Both the position numbers and the translations under genes were made by a program. The notes under the pieces were generated by a model. That model was not told the origin of the DNA. It was given only the letters and a program-made list of their open reading frames with translations, and ran no database searches. From positions 213,782,120 to 213,846,119 of the forward strand of contig CM057009.1 of assembly GCA_029891345.1 (NCBI GenBank): 64,000 nucleotides of DNA, in the 5' to 3' direction. Origin of the DNA: Dryococelus australis (Eukaryota; Arthropoda; Insecta; Phasmatodea; Phasmatidae). This document shows positions 43,246 through 56,579 of this stretch, piece after piece; position 1 is the stretch's first letter; each line of letters starts with the position of its first letter.

Positions 43246-43995
43246 TAAACATAGAGGGGCGGAAGCATTTCTAGACTGAGAACACTTATACCTGTGACCG
43301 CCATTTTTTTGTTAATCAAAACAAAGGTATGTGGTAGGGTATAGCTGTAAGGAATATCATGCAAATGTACCCATAATAATCGGCAAATAAAATAAAATTC
43401 GATATTTTCATGCACTTGCTGGCTGGAAAGAAAATATAATTCGCGGATTTTGCTTTCCAAGTTTAAAGATGGCCTAAAACAAATTGCTGGTAAGTTGTAT
43501 AGTGTAGGGTAGTGAATGTTATTTTTAGGAAGAATTGTGTTAAGATCAAACCAGCCTGCATGTTTGATATTGCAGTGTATAAACATATACATGGGAACAT
43601 GTAACCGATTTATGTATCAATTTTATGGATTGCTCAGATATTAAAGGTGTAATGGGCAGTGGTGTTGCGGCTCGAAACTGCAATGCAAAGCTTTATACAT
43701 TAAATCCAAATCATTATTTTCATGAGTTGAGACCGACGTGGAAATTATAGTTTATAGGTGCTCATGGAAAGCAGGATCCTGTAAATGGAAAAACACCATC
43801 GAGGGTATGTAAAGCAGAGGAGATTTTTTGAAGAAAAAATCCGGAAATGATATAAAGCCACTCTGTTATTAATACAGAACATGGATTTTATGAGACGCAT
43901 CAATATTACACCAAGGTACAATACCAAACGATAGTGGGGATGTACATTAACAAGCTGGTTTAACTTACGATTCTTGTAAACTCACTGTCCCTTGA
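43246..43995. other. Spacer, nothing firm
   Basis: AT-rich. The minus-strand ORF at 43230-43592 (120 residues, with WFDLNTILPKNNIHYP) has no motif I can assign. No TIRs or arrays were seen. Confidence 0.45.
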
Positions 43996-43997
43996 AG

Positions 43998-44945
43998 AGT
44001 ATAAACCTAGTGAATGACAAGGGTTTGGGGATTAGGGGAAAATAAGATTGTTTGCTGACGATTGTGTTGTGTATTCTGAAGTGGGTGGGGGAGGGGGAAA
44101 TTTACAGGTGGACATTGACAAAATATCGTTGTGGATCAGGAAAAATAAAATGAAGATAAATGTAAGACAAACTAAGAAAGTGAGGTTAACAAAGAAGAAG
44201 GTGATAAGCAGAGACATGTACAGATGGGAGGGACAAGAGATAGAAGAAGCAGAAGAATAAAAGTATCTAGGGATTGTGCTGCAGGGAGACCTCAGATGGA
44301 AAAAACAGGTAGAGAGGGTGGTTGCAAAGGGAAGAAGGGCTCTGGGTATGGTGGGAAGGGTGCTGAAGGCAGTCAGCTGTGAGATGAAGGAGAAGGTGTA
44401 TGGCACAATGGTACAGCCAATGCAAGGATATATTGCAGCAGTATGGGACCCGTATGTGGAGGTGGAGGTGCAAGAACTTGAAAAGATGCAGAGAAGGGCA
44501 GCAAAATGGATGAAGGGTGGGTGGAGAAGGTAGGGGCAGGATGATGAGGAAGAAGGGATCTATAGGCCATCCGTGATGATGAAAGAAATATGGTGGAGCT
44601 CATTGAAGGACAGGAGGAAAGTTTATCTGCTAGTCAGGATGTACAGGGTCGTGAATGAAGAGGGAGGATGGGGAGTGCTACACTGCAAGCTAAGTAAGGG
44701 GGTATTTAGAGGAGAGGAAACAACAGTGAGAAGCTTCAGAGGGTGTGGAGGAGAACGGAGCGGGGTAGGCAGTCCATGCTTGTGAGGTCTGTGAGGGAGT
44801 GGAATGTGTTGAGGGAGGAATTGGTATCTGTGAGAGGGGTTGGTAAGTTCAGGAAGGGAGTGGAAAAGGAGTGGGTTGGTTGAAGGAGAGGTGAGAGAGA
44901 TCGCCACCGGGTGGTAGCCTAATTGCGAGTGTATGCATGTATAGA
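43998..44945 (+). pseudogene. LINE (CR1/L2/Rex1-like) RT and C-terminal region, 5'-truncated
   Basis: It starts with VNDKGLGIR and LFADDCVVYSEV (catalytic ADD). It continues LQVDIDKISLWIRKNKMKIN, YLGIVLQGDLRWKKQVERVV, YGTMVQPMQGYIAAVWDPYV, VQELEKMQRRAAKWMKGGWR and MKEIWWSSLKDRRKVYLLVR-MY. These are the successive RT and C-terminal blocks of CR1/L2-type elements (FADD, YLGV, hydrophobic-P-LEYA-AVWDPY, LE-VQRRAARFV, L-W-SL--RR). Stops at 44258 and 44531 and a frameshift near 44745 break it, but divergence is low. The final VREWNVLREELVSVRGVGKF lies close to the 3' end near 44945, and the same tail is inserted in the hAT element. Confidence 0.85.
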
Positions 44946-46440
44946 TATGTCTCACCTGAGTGACTCTAATTACTCGAGATCTCCCTCGTAGTCCATGGTG
45001 CACTCTGCAGGTAAAGTTATATTTAAAAAAAAATTTTATGAGTTTAAAATAAGACACTCTATAAAGTAAAACTTAAGTTCGGATAATTACAAAATTCAAA
45101 ATAGAGAGGGCTTCTCTAATAAAAAGTCACTACAAACAAAAATAGTTTTTATCAAAATGTAATAGTAATTTACAATAAACCTATACGATCTTCATGAAAA
45201 ACCATATGTATTAAATTAAGCTTTGTGTTGACTGAAATAGAAGTTAAACTTGTGTAAACCCAAAAAAAATTGTACACGTAAGTTTTTTAATAAACATGTT
45301 ATAAAAAAAATTTTTAGTCTAATATTACTGAACAAATGACTGTTGTGTTCCTCTCGTTCGACGACCTATATAGCTGAGGTTAGTGCAGGCATCGGCACTA
45401 CAATATTATGTCCGAAGCTTTATGATGTACATTACAACACGACATTCTCTAAAGATACGTCACTCAGATGTGGGTGTCGGTGTAAGGAATTCGAAGTAAC
45501 ACGATGGAAAACCACAATGGCCTTCAATATTTCAAAAATTATCACGTCTCATTCACAGTAACATGACAAGAAGCATCAGCTGACAATGTTTTGACTGGCA
45601 TTAAAATGGCGTGACATTTTGCCGATGGCTTCCGATGAGCGATATAATAACTATGTCACATTGTTGCCAACATGGAAAGAGGCGAGTTCGTTACAGCTGT
45701 AGTAACATTCCGCTACACAACTAAATTTTTTTCACTTTATTCTAATAATTTGGCGGAATGTGTGCTTGGCCTAAATATCTAAGCTTGTACAGCCAGAAAT
45801 ACAATTAATCTCGAAAAATAATGAAAAGTGTGAACAAACACGACTACAAACTCTTAAAAATACAAAGTATCCAAAAACCGTAACTCCAGAAACTCGCCAA
45901 AATGACATCACAGCCCCGATGCCGAGGTCCAAAAATCAGAATAGTCAAAGACTGCAAGAACTACTACTCAAATACTAATGGGAGAAAAAAAATACAATTA
46001 TGATAACTGGTGATGAAATCAGAAGGGTGAAACTATCAGACATTCATTTCATAATAAAGATGTATTCTGAATATTCTACTGTCTTCAACGCAGTGGTGAT
46101 ATTGATGGTAGCTAAGGTAAGTATTTGGTGACAGGTATTGAATGACGTGGTCGTCGAACAAAGTGTATTTCACAAAATTACAACAATATTGAAATATCAA
46201 CAAATAAAAAATAATGTTCGAGCTTTAGAAAGTAAACCTAACTCTGCTACGGTTAGTTTTAAAGCACCAAAGGCTTTATTTGTTGAATGTCAATGGCATG
46301 CTCGAAATTCGCTACATTTTCTATGTTTATCACTTTTCGCAGCTTTGTCTCCCCAAGGCTTAAATGTCGCTATGTACAGCAGAATTCCGCTACTATTGAC
46401 AACACTGCTCAGTCATCCTCTCTATGATTACTATATAGCT
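44946..46440. other. AT-rich spacer, nothing recognised
   Basis: AT-rich spacer. The + ORF at 45343-45561 (72 residues with RCGCRCKEFEVTRWK) has no recognised domain. No repeats matched elsewhere in the window. Confidence 0.5.
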
Positions 46441-46442
46441 AG

Positions 46443-46620
46443 TTGGCCTGGTTGCACCAACATCTTTCTCGATCCGAGATCGAATGATCCTAGTTCCGAA
46501 CCAGGATCCATGTTGACCTTGATTCCAATGCCAAAGTGTTGTACGAACGAAATTTCATGATTCTGGATCTCTAATTCATAGTTCCAAAGTGAGAGATCGA
46601 GATTAAGGGCCACTTTTACA
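46443..46620 (+). repeat. Dispersed repeat family F, copy 1
   Basis: It shares GGTTGCACCAACATCTT, CCTAGTTCCGAACCAGG-TCC, TTGGTTCCAATG / TTGATTCCAATG, ACGAACGAAATTTCATGATT-CTGGATCTC with 53595-53730. It begins near GCCTGGTTGCACCAAC. TIR-ended non-autonomous DNA elements often start like this, but no clear inverted end was found. Confidence 0.55.
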
Positions 46621-49600
46621 ACTTCTTGTTATAGTGTCCGTTAAGCCTTAATGTTGACTTTAGCGGCGACCTCGTCATTAACACCATTTACAACTCCTCG
46701 TTATCGCTGAAGTTCACGTCAAAGTTTATGTTATACTAGCATCCACTCTGGGTTCTCATTAGCTGATTTAACAGAAGGTTGTCTCTGCCCAACTCACCAT
46801 CTTAAAATTTTTATTTGTGTTAAAGTTGGGGTTAGAATTTTATAAACAAAATTGATAATTGGATTGAAATTAATTATGATGTTAAAGACATGTTTTTGTG
46901 CGACATGAGAAGAGGACGGCAGCCATAATAATCAAATAGAGTCCGTTTTTATTTAAGTGTATGGCGATGTTTTGATGTAAAGGTTTCGTCTAACCAAAAA
47001 CTTGTTTTGAAAACCACTAAATGTTAATAGAAGGTAAGCTGGGATTTCCGACAGGTAAGTACATTGTACTTATTTTGTTTTCTCAAATAAATATACATTC
47101 AGGTACATTACATTTACTAGGTATTGTACAATTACTCGTCGGTAGGTACTGCTGACGAAGGTAGTCATTAAATGTTAAACACGCATTGTTTACACAACTA
47201 TGTGGGAAATGTTGTTTTCTAAATCACTTTCCTGGTTTATTTTTTCCCACAAAATTTTATAATATTCATAGTTTCCCTTCGCAGTATAAGTTTTCAGCCT
47301 GTAGGCGTATCGGTTCTACACAACTGCTAACACCCACTGGCCTATATTGCATTTACAAGTACAATATTATTCCATGAAACATAGAAAACATGCAATTTCT
47401 ACATATTTGTGTTTGCTTTCCAAGGAAAAAAATTAAGTGTAGACCTACACACATTGAAAATAACATAGGCTTAATGTTTTTGTTCTGCTGCCCATGTAGA
47501 ACTTACTAACTGTAAAGAATTAAAATATACGGTAATTTTATAATACAGTGGATTATATCTAGAACAGAAAGTTAATACTAACAAGGTGTATGTTTCAACA
47601 CTGCTACGCACACCGATGCCATAACAACTTGGCCATATATCTGATACAATCTAACATTCGCAAAAGTGGGAGGGCTTATAATACTAGGGAAATTGAGGGG
47701 TAAGGTTAGTAAAAATAATAAATCAAAGAAAAAATACTATAAGACGAAATAATGGTTAATAAGAACAATAAATATTTCCCACAAAGTGAATTCAAGCAAA
47801 ATGTTTGCACTGCAGCATGAATAATAGCAAGAGCAGAGGGCCCGTGCCTATTTCCCAGCTTCATAATTTTGTACCTGATTAATAGAAATGCCCCAACAAT
47901 GTACGAAGCAGGTACATCCAGGCTGCCCTTCGCACTCAATGTTGCTTGTGCTTCAGGAAGCATACTGGCACAGGTTTTGTGTGAAATCACGATTTTGGAG
48001 TTTCGTTTCTAATAAAACATTATTTTAGTTTGTATCGTACAAACTGGCATATACTTCTGTTACTGACTTATTTTGGTGACAGACACAGCTCCTTGCCAGC
48101 ATGCAGGAAGTGATCCATATGTAGACTATGAGTGTGTCCTAAAAAAACAGACTTCTGCAAATTGTTGCTCATCCAGGTAATTCCCACCACATAGATGACT
48201 CAAAACCTGCTAAACACTCTTTCTTGCTCTCTATATTTGCAATTCATAAGCCTTCGCATGATAAAGTTACACACGGGCTTTTAGTGAACGCAGCAACCAT
48301 GTAGTTTGGTTTCCCAAAACAATATGCCCATAAATTCAAACAATAATCATCACAGCAAATGCTAGTTATCTATGTGGTTACATTTACGACACATTGCCAA
48401 AAATATTCCGTAGCATGGCACACATAATCAGTGATTAAACTTTACACGACTTCAATTTTTTCTGCTGGATCCACATAACATGGTGATATGTGAAAAAACA
48501 TTTTATAAATAGTAACACACACAAAACAAAAATACACCATAAACATTTCAGTTATTGTCTTTTGAAGAGCCTATATACTAGAAAATTACCGAATATAAAA
48601 CAGTATAATAGCAATAAATTATTGATAGATTTTTGCATACATTTCCGAAGAATGTATATGTTAATTTTGTTGTTGCTAAACACTACTTTATCATAAGAAA
48701 ATATATGCCTAAGTGATACTCATGTGAGAGCAAAGTTAATTGCTGTGTTAATTTTTATTTCAGTTTTGTTTATGCTTTACATTCAGTTGTTCTTTATGAA
48801 TATTACTTTGAAAGTTGTACACTTACAGTTTTGATGTCTTTTTTACAAGAATCGTCCAATAAACATCTATTACTCAACTTCTCGTGACCTTAAGGTTTTT
48901 ATACATCGGGTACCAAGCTGTTAGCATATTTTCTGGTGTGAGTGAATAATCAGCTTGTGTAATTGTTAACAAGTTTGCAAGGGCAATTGCATTCTTGAGG
49001 CACCAGTTCGTAGAATTCCAGGAGTGGAATGAGGAGTGCTGGAATTGCAGCAGAAAATTTCACAACATTGCACATTTTACTCATGTAGTTGGTGTGATGG
49101 ATTTCACACACCATAAAATACAATTACCAGGTCAGTAAAATGTGATTTCCATTCCAGAAAGTGCAGCTGGCAAGGATGAAATAGGGGCAAAGGTAAATGC
49201 AGTTTCCTTCTTGTGTGTATGGATGTGCGTATAACTCATATACACACAGATACACACATTTGGTTTGTCAATTTGTGTGGGAAGTCATTTTAAATAGCAA
49301 TTTATAGGAATCTGTTAGTATATTTCTGTTTTTATTGTAACCTAGTTTTTCATTGTACTATATCTTTTTTTTTATCATTTTTACCTCATGCAAAAGTTTT
49401 GTAGGGTAATGTTTGATCTTATAATTTAATTGTCCACATTTAATTGTCTTTTGTTTCATTTTTTTTACTAGTTTCCCAAATTATAAAAAAAAATAAGAAA
49501 TTTGATTACCTGTTAGTTTGTACATATTGTGATATTGGTTTTTAATTTTAATGCATTTTATGAATGATTTCAAGAACACACTGGTATACTTGACTGCCAT

Positions 49601-50330
49601 TTCAAACATGAGAATGGCTGAGGTTATTAATACATGTAATAGTGTGCAATTTGTGTGCACTGCATTATAACATGTAGGCTCATATACGCAATTGTATTTG
49701 TAAGTACCTAGTTTTAACAACATGTAATAATGTATCATCCATAACATTGGTTTTGATTTCATTTTTCTGAATTTTAGATGTCTGAGTTGGAACTGAAAAC
49801 ACTTCAAAGGTGAACAGGGACACTAGTGTGTGTATGTGCATGAATATGTGTACACACTTGGGCTGTTCACACTTGCTATTCATAAAGCAAATAAAATATC
49901 CTAAATATTATAAAACATTAATATATTGTATAAGGGGTTTCTTTTCAATATACTGTGTTTACAAACCCATGCTGGTAATGAGTAATGGTGCAGAGATAAT
50001 TGTAGCAGTGTTAGTTCTACATGTGTTGGCTAAAGCGTCTGTGGTAAGGAGCAGACTGATATCCACATAGTTTGGAGCCAGGAAAGTCTTTGCCATCCTC
50101 AGTGTTCTGTGTTTAATGAAACGTTAATTACATACTTACCTTTATCCAGTTGTGCCAGTTTTGGTGGGGGGGCATTATTAAGAGGGTGCTGCTTTGAGCC
50201 CTACTTATAAGACTGACTAAGCAGCTTTTGATGGCTCTTGGTCTAAAGCTGGAATCTCATTGTGACATTTCTTGCTGTATTCTGCTCCATTATGTGGTGC
50301 AATTACCAAAGATAGTGTGTAAAGACATGT
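46621..50330. other. Long spacer without recognised genes
   Basis: About 3.7 kb, mostly AT-rich, with no TE protein motif, array or RNA gene recognised. ORFs (47186-47377, 47706-47990, 48490-48696, 49481-49807, 49810-50070) are short and AT-biased, with no motif. Of the non-repeat stretches it is the most likely to be intronic or intergenic host DNA. Confidence 0.45.
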
Positions 50331-50334
50331 ACCT

Positions 50335-51775
50335 CACAATTCCATGTAATTGTTGAAAAATTGTTGAAACCATGAGACAACCCCCACCCTACAAGCAGGA
50401 CAGCATGTATGTAAGAGCGCATCCACAGTCGACCGCCCGACAGAATTTGTGCATGGGCCTAGCAGCCAAGTGGAGCTGACCACATGTGATCGTGCACAGT
50501 ATAGGACCGACTTCTTACATGGACCAGATGGGGAGAAAGCTGGTAAGAACACATAGGAATGACAACTGCCTCGTCACATGAAATGGCGACAGAGAAAATG
50601 CACCTGGTCCCACACAACCCCATGACTGGTCCCAGCACGACGAGCTTCAGGAGGGGACTATCGAGGAGGAAGGTGGTCCGGCACCTCTCACAGATGGTTG
50701 GTCACCAGTGGACATCATACGGTCCACTAGGCTCGTGAACTCAATACCATGCAGCACAGATAACGGTACAGGAACAGCGGTAAGTGAGAGCAAAGAAATA
50801 AGGGTACTTGAGAACAGCCAATAAGAAACCACAGACAGGAGAGCAGTGAATAGCAAGGGAGGGGGAGTTCAACCCCAACGATACTCGACGGCATCACCGA
50901 TGCGAGCAAGTGACAAGGCAGGAAGGCATGGAAGGTGGGGTAGCACCTTCAGCAAGGAAAGCAGGAGAGGGTGCTAGGAACCCGACGATGTCCGACAAGT
51001 TGGTGGCCAGTGGGGCTTATCAGAAGGACAGCACCGATATGTTCAACGGATCACTGCCTACAAGCGACACCGCATGGACAACAACACAGCAACCGGTGCC
51101 CGCAGTTCAACAAATGTATGCGTGAGGATGGAATCCGATGTTGCACATCGTGATGCAACCAGAAGAGGGGGAGAAACAGCACAAGGGAGAAGGCGCAAGG
51201 AGAGAGCCAGAGAGCACAGTAGTGGGTCGCACCCATGGGAGCACGGAAGAAGGAAGGCAGCAAGAGAGCAACGGGCAAGAGAAGACGCAATGGAGTAGAA
51301 TACAAGTGCAAGAGAGTAGCAATGACAGCGGGGACGAGTCGGTCAGTTCGTACAATCTGAGTCGGTCGTGGAGACAGAGACATCCGCCGGCAACATGCAT
51401 GGCCTGCAGGAGTGTTCCAGCACCTGGCTGGCCGGCAAAGGGGAGGAAGATAGCCGACAGAGAGCAACTACGGCAGCTGACAACAGCATGTGGCAGAGAG
51501 ACACCCAGGTGTCACTATCAGCTGTGCCAGACAACGACAGACAGGTAGGCCATGTTCCTACTGCTCGTAGGAGCATCACAACTGCAATGATCTTAAAGGG
51601 GAGGTGGGGGTGGCATTTGACATTAGCCGAGCTCTCGGTCCCTAGATCATTTCCCGCCATCAACTACAACAGCAGCAACTAGGAGGCACACTCTACAACG
51701 CGAGTAGTGCACTGGTGCACAACACGACAATGGAGAAAGACAGTGCAGTGTAGTGCCGAACAAGTATCTGTATCA
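50335..51775 (+). pseudogene. E3 gypsy remnant: integrase C-terminal module and tail
   Basis: Near 50440-50560 the text reads NLCMGLAAKWS, stop, PHVIVHSIGPTSYMDQMGRK then LVRTHRND, matching the GPY/F-like module of E2 (GLAAKWSDLHKLGRSVGPTT). It is followed by the same kind of low-complexity charged tail. The frame 51138-51548 includes QVQESSNDSGDESVSSYNLS and WRQRHPPATCMAC, like the serine/acidic stretch of E2. Everything upstream (gag to integrase core) is absent. It ends at a purine-rich AATGAAGGGGTGGA near 51787-51800. Confidence 0.65.
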
Positions 51776-51802
51776 GGTACACCACAATGAAGGGGTGGAC
51801 AG

Positions 51803-52860
51803 TTTCCACATGGCCACGTGTGCTTGGCACACTGATACAGGAAGTAGTACCCCCATATTACTATTATATTCGAATATTACATAAAAAGAGCTGGCGTAGT
51901 AACAAAATGTTATGAATGCAAGGTAGGACATTAGTAATAAACTCTCGAAAGCCCTAAAGCTCTTTTTCAAGTGTTTTGCAAGTGTTTTGTTTATGTTTTC
52001 ATTCACGTGTCATCGACCTCTCATCACCGCACCTATTTTTGTAAAGTGTTATGTTTGTTGATTTGTCATATTTTTTTATGGAAGTTATTGCATGGGTAGG
52101 TTTTGTTATAATAGTTTTTATCATGCAAGGTGCAAGGAAGTAGTACCATGTGGTGCGTTCTGGCGGCAATCCTGGCGAGCACACAATGTTTGATAATCAG
52201 TAGTCGCTGAGAAATTAAAGAGGTTGGTCGCGTACCTTTCGGTCCTGCGCCCGGGCAGCATGCACCATTAGTACCAATCATTTTCACTGCAATAGCTTAA
52301 TTTACATCAGAAACTTCTTTCGTTAGCTGCGCGAGACACCGCCTCACACTTCCCCTGTGCTTTTATCTCCTGGGAAGCATAATTATGCACCTAAAGTTAT
52401 CCACAGACTTCACACCATTATTGCCCAGTGTTACCACTGCTGGCCGATACTTGTCCGGCTAGTATGTTTGTAAAATGTTGCCTTTGGGGCATGTTTCATA
52501 AATATCTGATAAATATAATGTAGGGAACCAAGTGTTTTTATTGAGGTAAGCTGCCAGGCATTACAGGATTTCAGTGTGTAAAGTAGCATAGGGGATGGAT
52601 GCCCTTAATATTTCACCGCGTAACACGTGTACGGTTCATTATTCATCAGACGAGTGTAGCATCATGGAAGGATAGCTGCCTTTGGCCATCGACGACATGA
52701 CCCAGGGAGAAGAGCCTACTCTACCACTTCACGGCACTAGGTCTGGTAGTGCCTGGCGCCCGGGTAAATTACCTTACTTAATTCACCTAATTCCAGACAG
52801 ATCCACTCCTCAAATCTTTAATTTTCCAATTTTTTATTCTGGCTCCTGGACCACCATACA
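51803..52860 (+). repeat. E3 3' LTR (diverged relative of the E2 LTR)
   Basis: It starts after the purine run near 51800. Blocks shared with the E2 LTR, in order, are AAGTAGTACCATGTGG / AAGTAGATCCACGTGG, TTTCGTTAGCTGCGCGAGAC / CTTTAGCTGCCCAAGAC, CTCCTGGGAAGCATAA / CGCCTGGGGAAGCTTAA, and TGCCTGGCGCCCGGGTAAAT / TGTCTGGCACCCCAGGTAAAT, ending near GGACCACCATACA. Identity is low to moderate, so E3 is a sister lineage rather than a copy of E2. Confidence 0.65.
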
Positions 52861-53590
52861 TGAACTACACCTCGCGGCATTTGGATGGTGTCAATTTTTT
52901 CATTTAAGTTGAAATTATCGGAGTTACAATAATTTGAATGTTGTTTCCATATGAGTAAAATTTTTCCACTACTCTGTCAAAACAATATGGAACTCAAAAT
53001 ACCCCTGCCGTCTCACGAAAGACATTAAACTAAAGCCCCCATCCCCTTGTTGTTTCTTCACCCCCCCCCCCCTCCCCAACGAAATAAAAGAAACAGAACA
53101 CAAAATAATTGTAATGCCGCAAAATTAAAACAAGCTGGAATACTAACCTAGCTATAATATCCTACAGCGATATGGTTAGGCCCAATATACAATTTTTTTT
53201 CCAACTGGAAAACAATAATTAATACATAAACATTAATGTATTTGTTTGGGTTTCAAATTACCCTTCTTCATTCCTTCTCGCAGATATGCAGATGGCCTTC
53301 TTAGACATATGGGTATTTTCAGCCATGAGTGGTCAAAATAGTGCTTATAGGTCGCATCGCGTCACAGTGTATTCATTACAACCAGTGATGTCACATCTGT
53401 CGCATCAAGCATGTTGTGCCAATGTAAATCCAGCATCATGTTGGCATTGGCTTACCCCTCTATAAAATTTCACAAATTTTTTTAACGATTACACAAGCAG
53501 TAACCACAGATAATTATATGTAAATTATCAATTTTTCCAGGTTATTTCTGTTGCTTATATCTCCTGCGATTTTGAGAGGTTAGTCTTATG
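52861..53590. other. Spacer, nothing recognised
   Basis: AT-rich with a C13-type run near 53060. No feature recognised. Confidence 0.5.
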
Positions 53591-53594
53591 CCCG

Positions 53595-53730
53595 GCTGCA
53601 CCAACATCTTCCCCAATCCTAGTTCCGAACCAGGCTCCAGTTTCATCTTGGTTCCAATGTAAAAGAGTTGCACAAACGAAATTTAATGATACTGGATCTC
53701 CGATTAGTCGATCTTGGTTCTTATAATTTT
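53595..53730 (+). repeat. Dispersed repeat family F, copy 2
   Basis: It aligns with 46443-46570, same orientation and order of blocks, starting at GCCCGGCTGCACCAACATCTT. It is slightly shorter. Confidence 0.55.
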
Positions 53731-55015
53731 TTTTCCTGGTGATCCCCCAAATCCCGCTACACCAGCGTGTTCACCTACACAGTTCTGTGTGCCCTCCGGC
53801 ATGCTTGTTAGTAGCTAAGACGGTTAGAGAATGGGTTGTGTCTCAGAGCAAACCCTTTATGCCTTAGGTCGGGTTTAATTAATAAAATGGGTGCATGCAT
53901 TGCGAATGTAACAGGGTTATCCGATGCCATGGCCGCAATTGTGGTCATCCTCTCACCCCGAAAAAAAAAGTGTCTAGATAAGGGCATAGAAAACCAGACA
54001 AATCAGAAAGGGATTTGTAATAACTATTCAACAGTCGCAGAGGATAAATATAATTCCTTTATTGGATTAGGGCTAGAGAATGTAGGGTATAGTTGTTAGT
54101 TAGCGAAGATAGACTTTTAATGAAGAGCATTATTTAATGTAACCATTATATTTTATACGTTAAGATATTTTAATGGTTACTTTATTTTTACGAAATTTCC
54201 ATTTTACAGTTACATATTAACAATCACTTGGCCAATAGTAATGCCACTGCTACCTATGAAATGTTTAAGTATAACTGTAAGCATAGTAGTACATCTGTTA
54301 GTCGCGTGATACTGCGAGAGTTATCATTCATTACTGTGTATTTTACACTTGAGTTATGATAGAAGCTTAATGTGCATGTAATTAAGAAAATTATATGCAA
54401 GAAGGTTTACTTACTAGCGTAAATTTCAAATAAGCAAGTCGAAAACACTAAATAAAATAATGTGTAGCGTAAATAAATATCTGTCTTCCTCGATGTGTTT
54501 TACAACTGGGTCAATAATGTTTTCCCTCTTAAAAGATATGTTTACTCTTTAGTTTATTACATTACTATTCTCATAATTAAGTAGAACTATTATTTGTAAC
54601 AATAACTTTTATGTCGGTAACAGGCAAGTGTTTCGTAAAGAAAAAAATTATGCACAGGTAGAATACATCAATGAGTATATTAGTGATCGTGTAGCTCCGA
54701 ACAAGAAGCAGTTAAAACTGATCCGATTGAGGAATTGAGGTGTTATAACTGTTAACTGTAACTGTAAACACGACAGTCGCTATAACGTTTTAGGCAACTA
54801 TTTATGCGATTGTGTAGAAAATTAACGTTCACATCGACTGAAATGAACTGTACGTAAACTATTTAGGCAGCCATCCCGTAAGTAACACACAGACCAAAAT
54901 GAAAAGTTATGTGTCATTTCTAGATGTATCAAAAACACTAACTGTAAATTATGACATTGTAATTTTAGAGCAATGCATTATTTTAATAGAGTTTGATGTG
55001 GTTCTCAGGCTCCAG
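53731..55015. other. AT-rich spacer, nothing recognised
   Basis: The + ORF at 53836-54099 (87 residues, with NVTGLSDAMAAIVVILSPRK) has no recognised domain. The rest is AT-rich, with no arrays or TIRs seen. Confidence 0.45.
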
Positions 55016-55019
55016 GGAT

Positions 55020-55300
55020 GAACCTTTGGCCAGTCTGACTTTTCAGACCAGCAAAGTGGTTAGAGTGCTTAACGCCAGCCAATTTGGTGGAGCGATGAGT
55101 TGGGGTCATGTGCCGACAGTCCATGGGGATCCCTGAAGTCTGTGTCGTGCTGTTGCAGCTGTTGATTACCATGTATGCACTCTCTCTCTCATGGAATTAA
55201 GGTGGTGGTTTGTGCCTTCACAAAAGAATGGGCTGTAGGCCTCCGACACGCCATTTACTTACACTGATGCTGTGGTATCTAGAGGATAGCTCCCATAATC
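55020..55300 (+). repeat. Possible SINE-like or gene-derived repeat
   Basis: AAGTGGTTAGAGTGCTTAAC followed about 25 bases later by GAGTTGGGGTCATG loosely resembles tRNA A- and B-box order. It has a GC-richer body unlike its surroundings. It does not share the body of the other four SINE copies, so it would be a different family. Confidence 0.25.
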
Positions 55301-56284
55301 TCAATTGCCCACATACACTGTTGCACTTCGGCCTTTAGGATGCAGTGCCCAATAATTACCTATATAGTTAAGCCAATAATAAACGTTAACTCTGGTAAAG
55401 GGATATTTATTAACACAAATACACCACATTTGAAGAATGATATGTATGATAATGTCTCAGCACTTCAAGGTTTGACGATAGCCAGTAACTGTAAAACTGG
55501 GCAAAGCTCTTAATGATTAGATTAAAAAATTAAGTCCTGCTGTTCGGAAAAGTAGTGGGTCCGAAACTTGGCACTTGAAAACAGAAACACGTTGTGGTAT
55601 TTACTACTTACTATTACAGATGGAAAGTAAAGAGGCCTAAATTAGGCATGTCGAGGGTGGTCGTGGAGCTGACCACCCACACTACTGTTCTCTTCGCCTG
55701 CCCACACCAAGATGCCAACATGGCCCCGACGAGAGCTCCAAGAGCCCACACCAAGGTCAAGTTGCCAACTACATGAATTAAGGTGCTTGTATTTCTAAAA
55801 TCTATAGTATACATTTTGACGTGTTTCGCTCCTAACACAGCACGCACACACACTTAACGTATGATCGGCGGCTAATTTGTTAGTTACATGCAGTGTAGGA
55901 GCGGTTCAAGCGAGTGTAAGTGCAAGAAAGTGTAAGTGTTGCAAAATTACGTGCAATGAACAGCACGAAACAAGGGCAGAGTGATACAATACCACGTGTA
56001 TTATGCACACAAGTCCTTTTATAACAATTTAAAGGGAATTTCTGGACATGGTAAAAGGACACATGTACAGGAATTAAGAATGCTGTGCATAGAAACACTC
56101 ATGCTAACAGTTGTTTTGTTTTTGCAATGTTGTGTTTTCATAAATGTTTATTTTCACTGCCATTAGTGTTTTGCCCAGTTCATTCCACCATGTTAGAGAT
56201 ATAGGCCTTGAGTTATGTTTGTTTCATGTGATCCTGCAGGGTTTAAAGTATTATTTGCCATAATGTCACAGCAGAGTTTCTTCC
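55301..56284. other. Spacer, nothing recognised
   Basis: Mixed composition. Overlapping ORFs on both strands (55594-55776, 55614-55853, 55880-56098) show no recognisable motif. Confidence 0.45.
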
Positions 56285-56575
56285 GTGTCTGCAAGTAGAT
56301 CCCTCCATGGCCCGTGGGCACGTGCTCGCCAGCTGTCGCACCACGGCGGGAAGTCAGTCAGCAAGTCGCGCCTAGAGGGGAGGTTTGCATGTGAAATCGC
56401 GGTCACGCTTTTCCCGCCTGGACGATCTCAACTTCTTAATAACTGGTAACTTCTATGCAATAGTGTAAATCTTCTGGAACCTTTTTGTTTTCTGCCATCC
56501 GAGACACTCCACCTCGCCTCCCCAGGAATTGAATTGCCTGGGGAGTTTGTAACTTAACAGAACACTTCATTTCCA
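56285..56575 (+). repeat. Diverged LTR-like fragment related to E2/E3 LTRs
   Basis: In order it shares CAAGTAGATCC, a GTCAGTCAG block, TTTGCATGTG / GTTGCGTGTTA-like sequence, a CCGAGACAC block, and CGCCTCCCCAGG then TGCCTGGGGAG-TT with the E2 LTR at 34245-34450 and 42025-42275. It is 5' and 3' truncated. The 15-bp minisatellite begins just after it. Confidence 0.5.
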
Positions 56576-56579
56576 CGTA

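Noticed and set aside
46621-50330. Short AT-rich ORFs as host exons
   Set aside because: None shows a recognisable domain, biased codon use or paired splice sites that I could defend.
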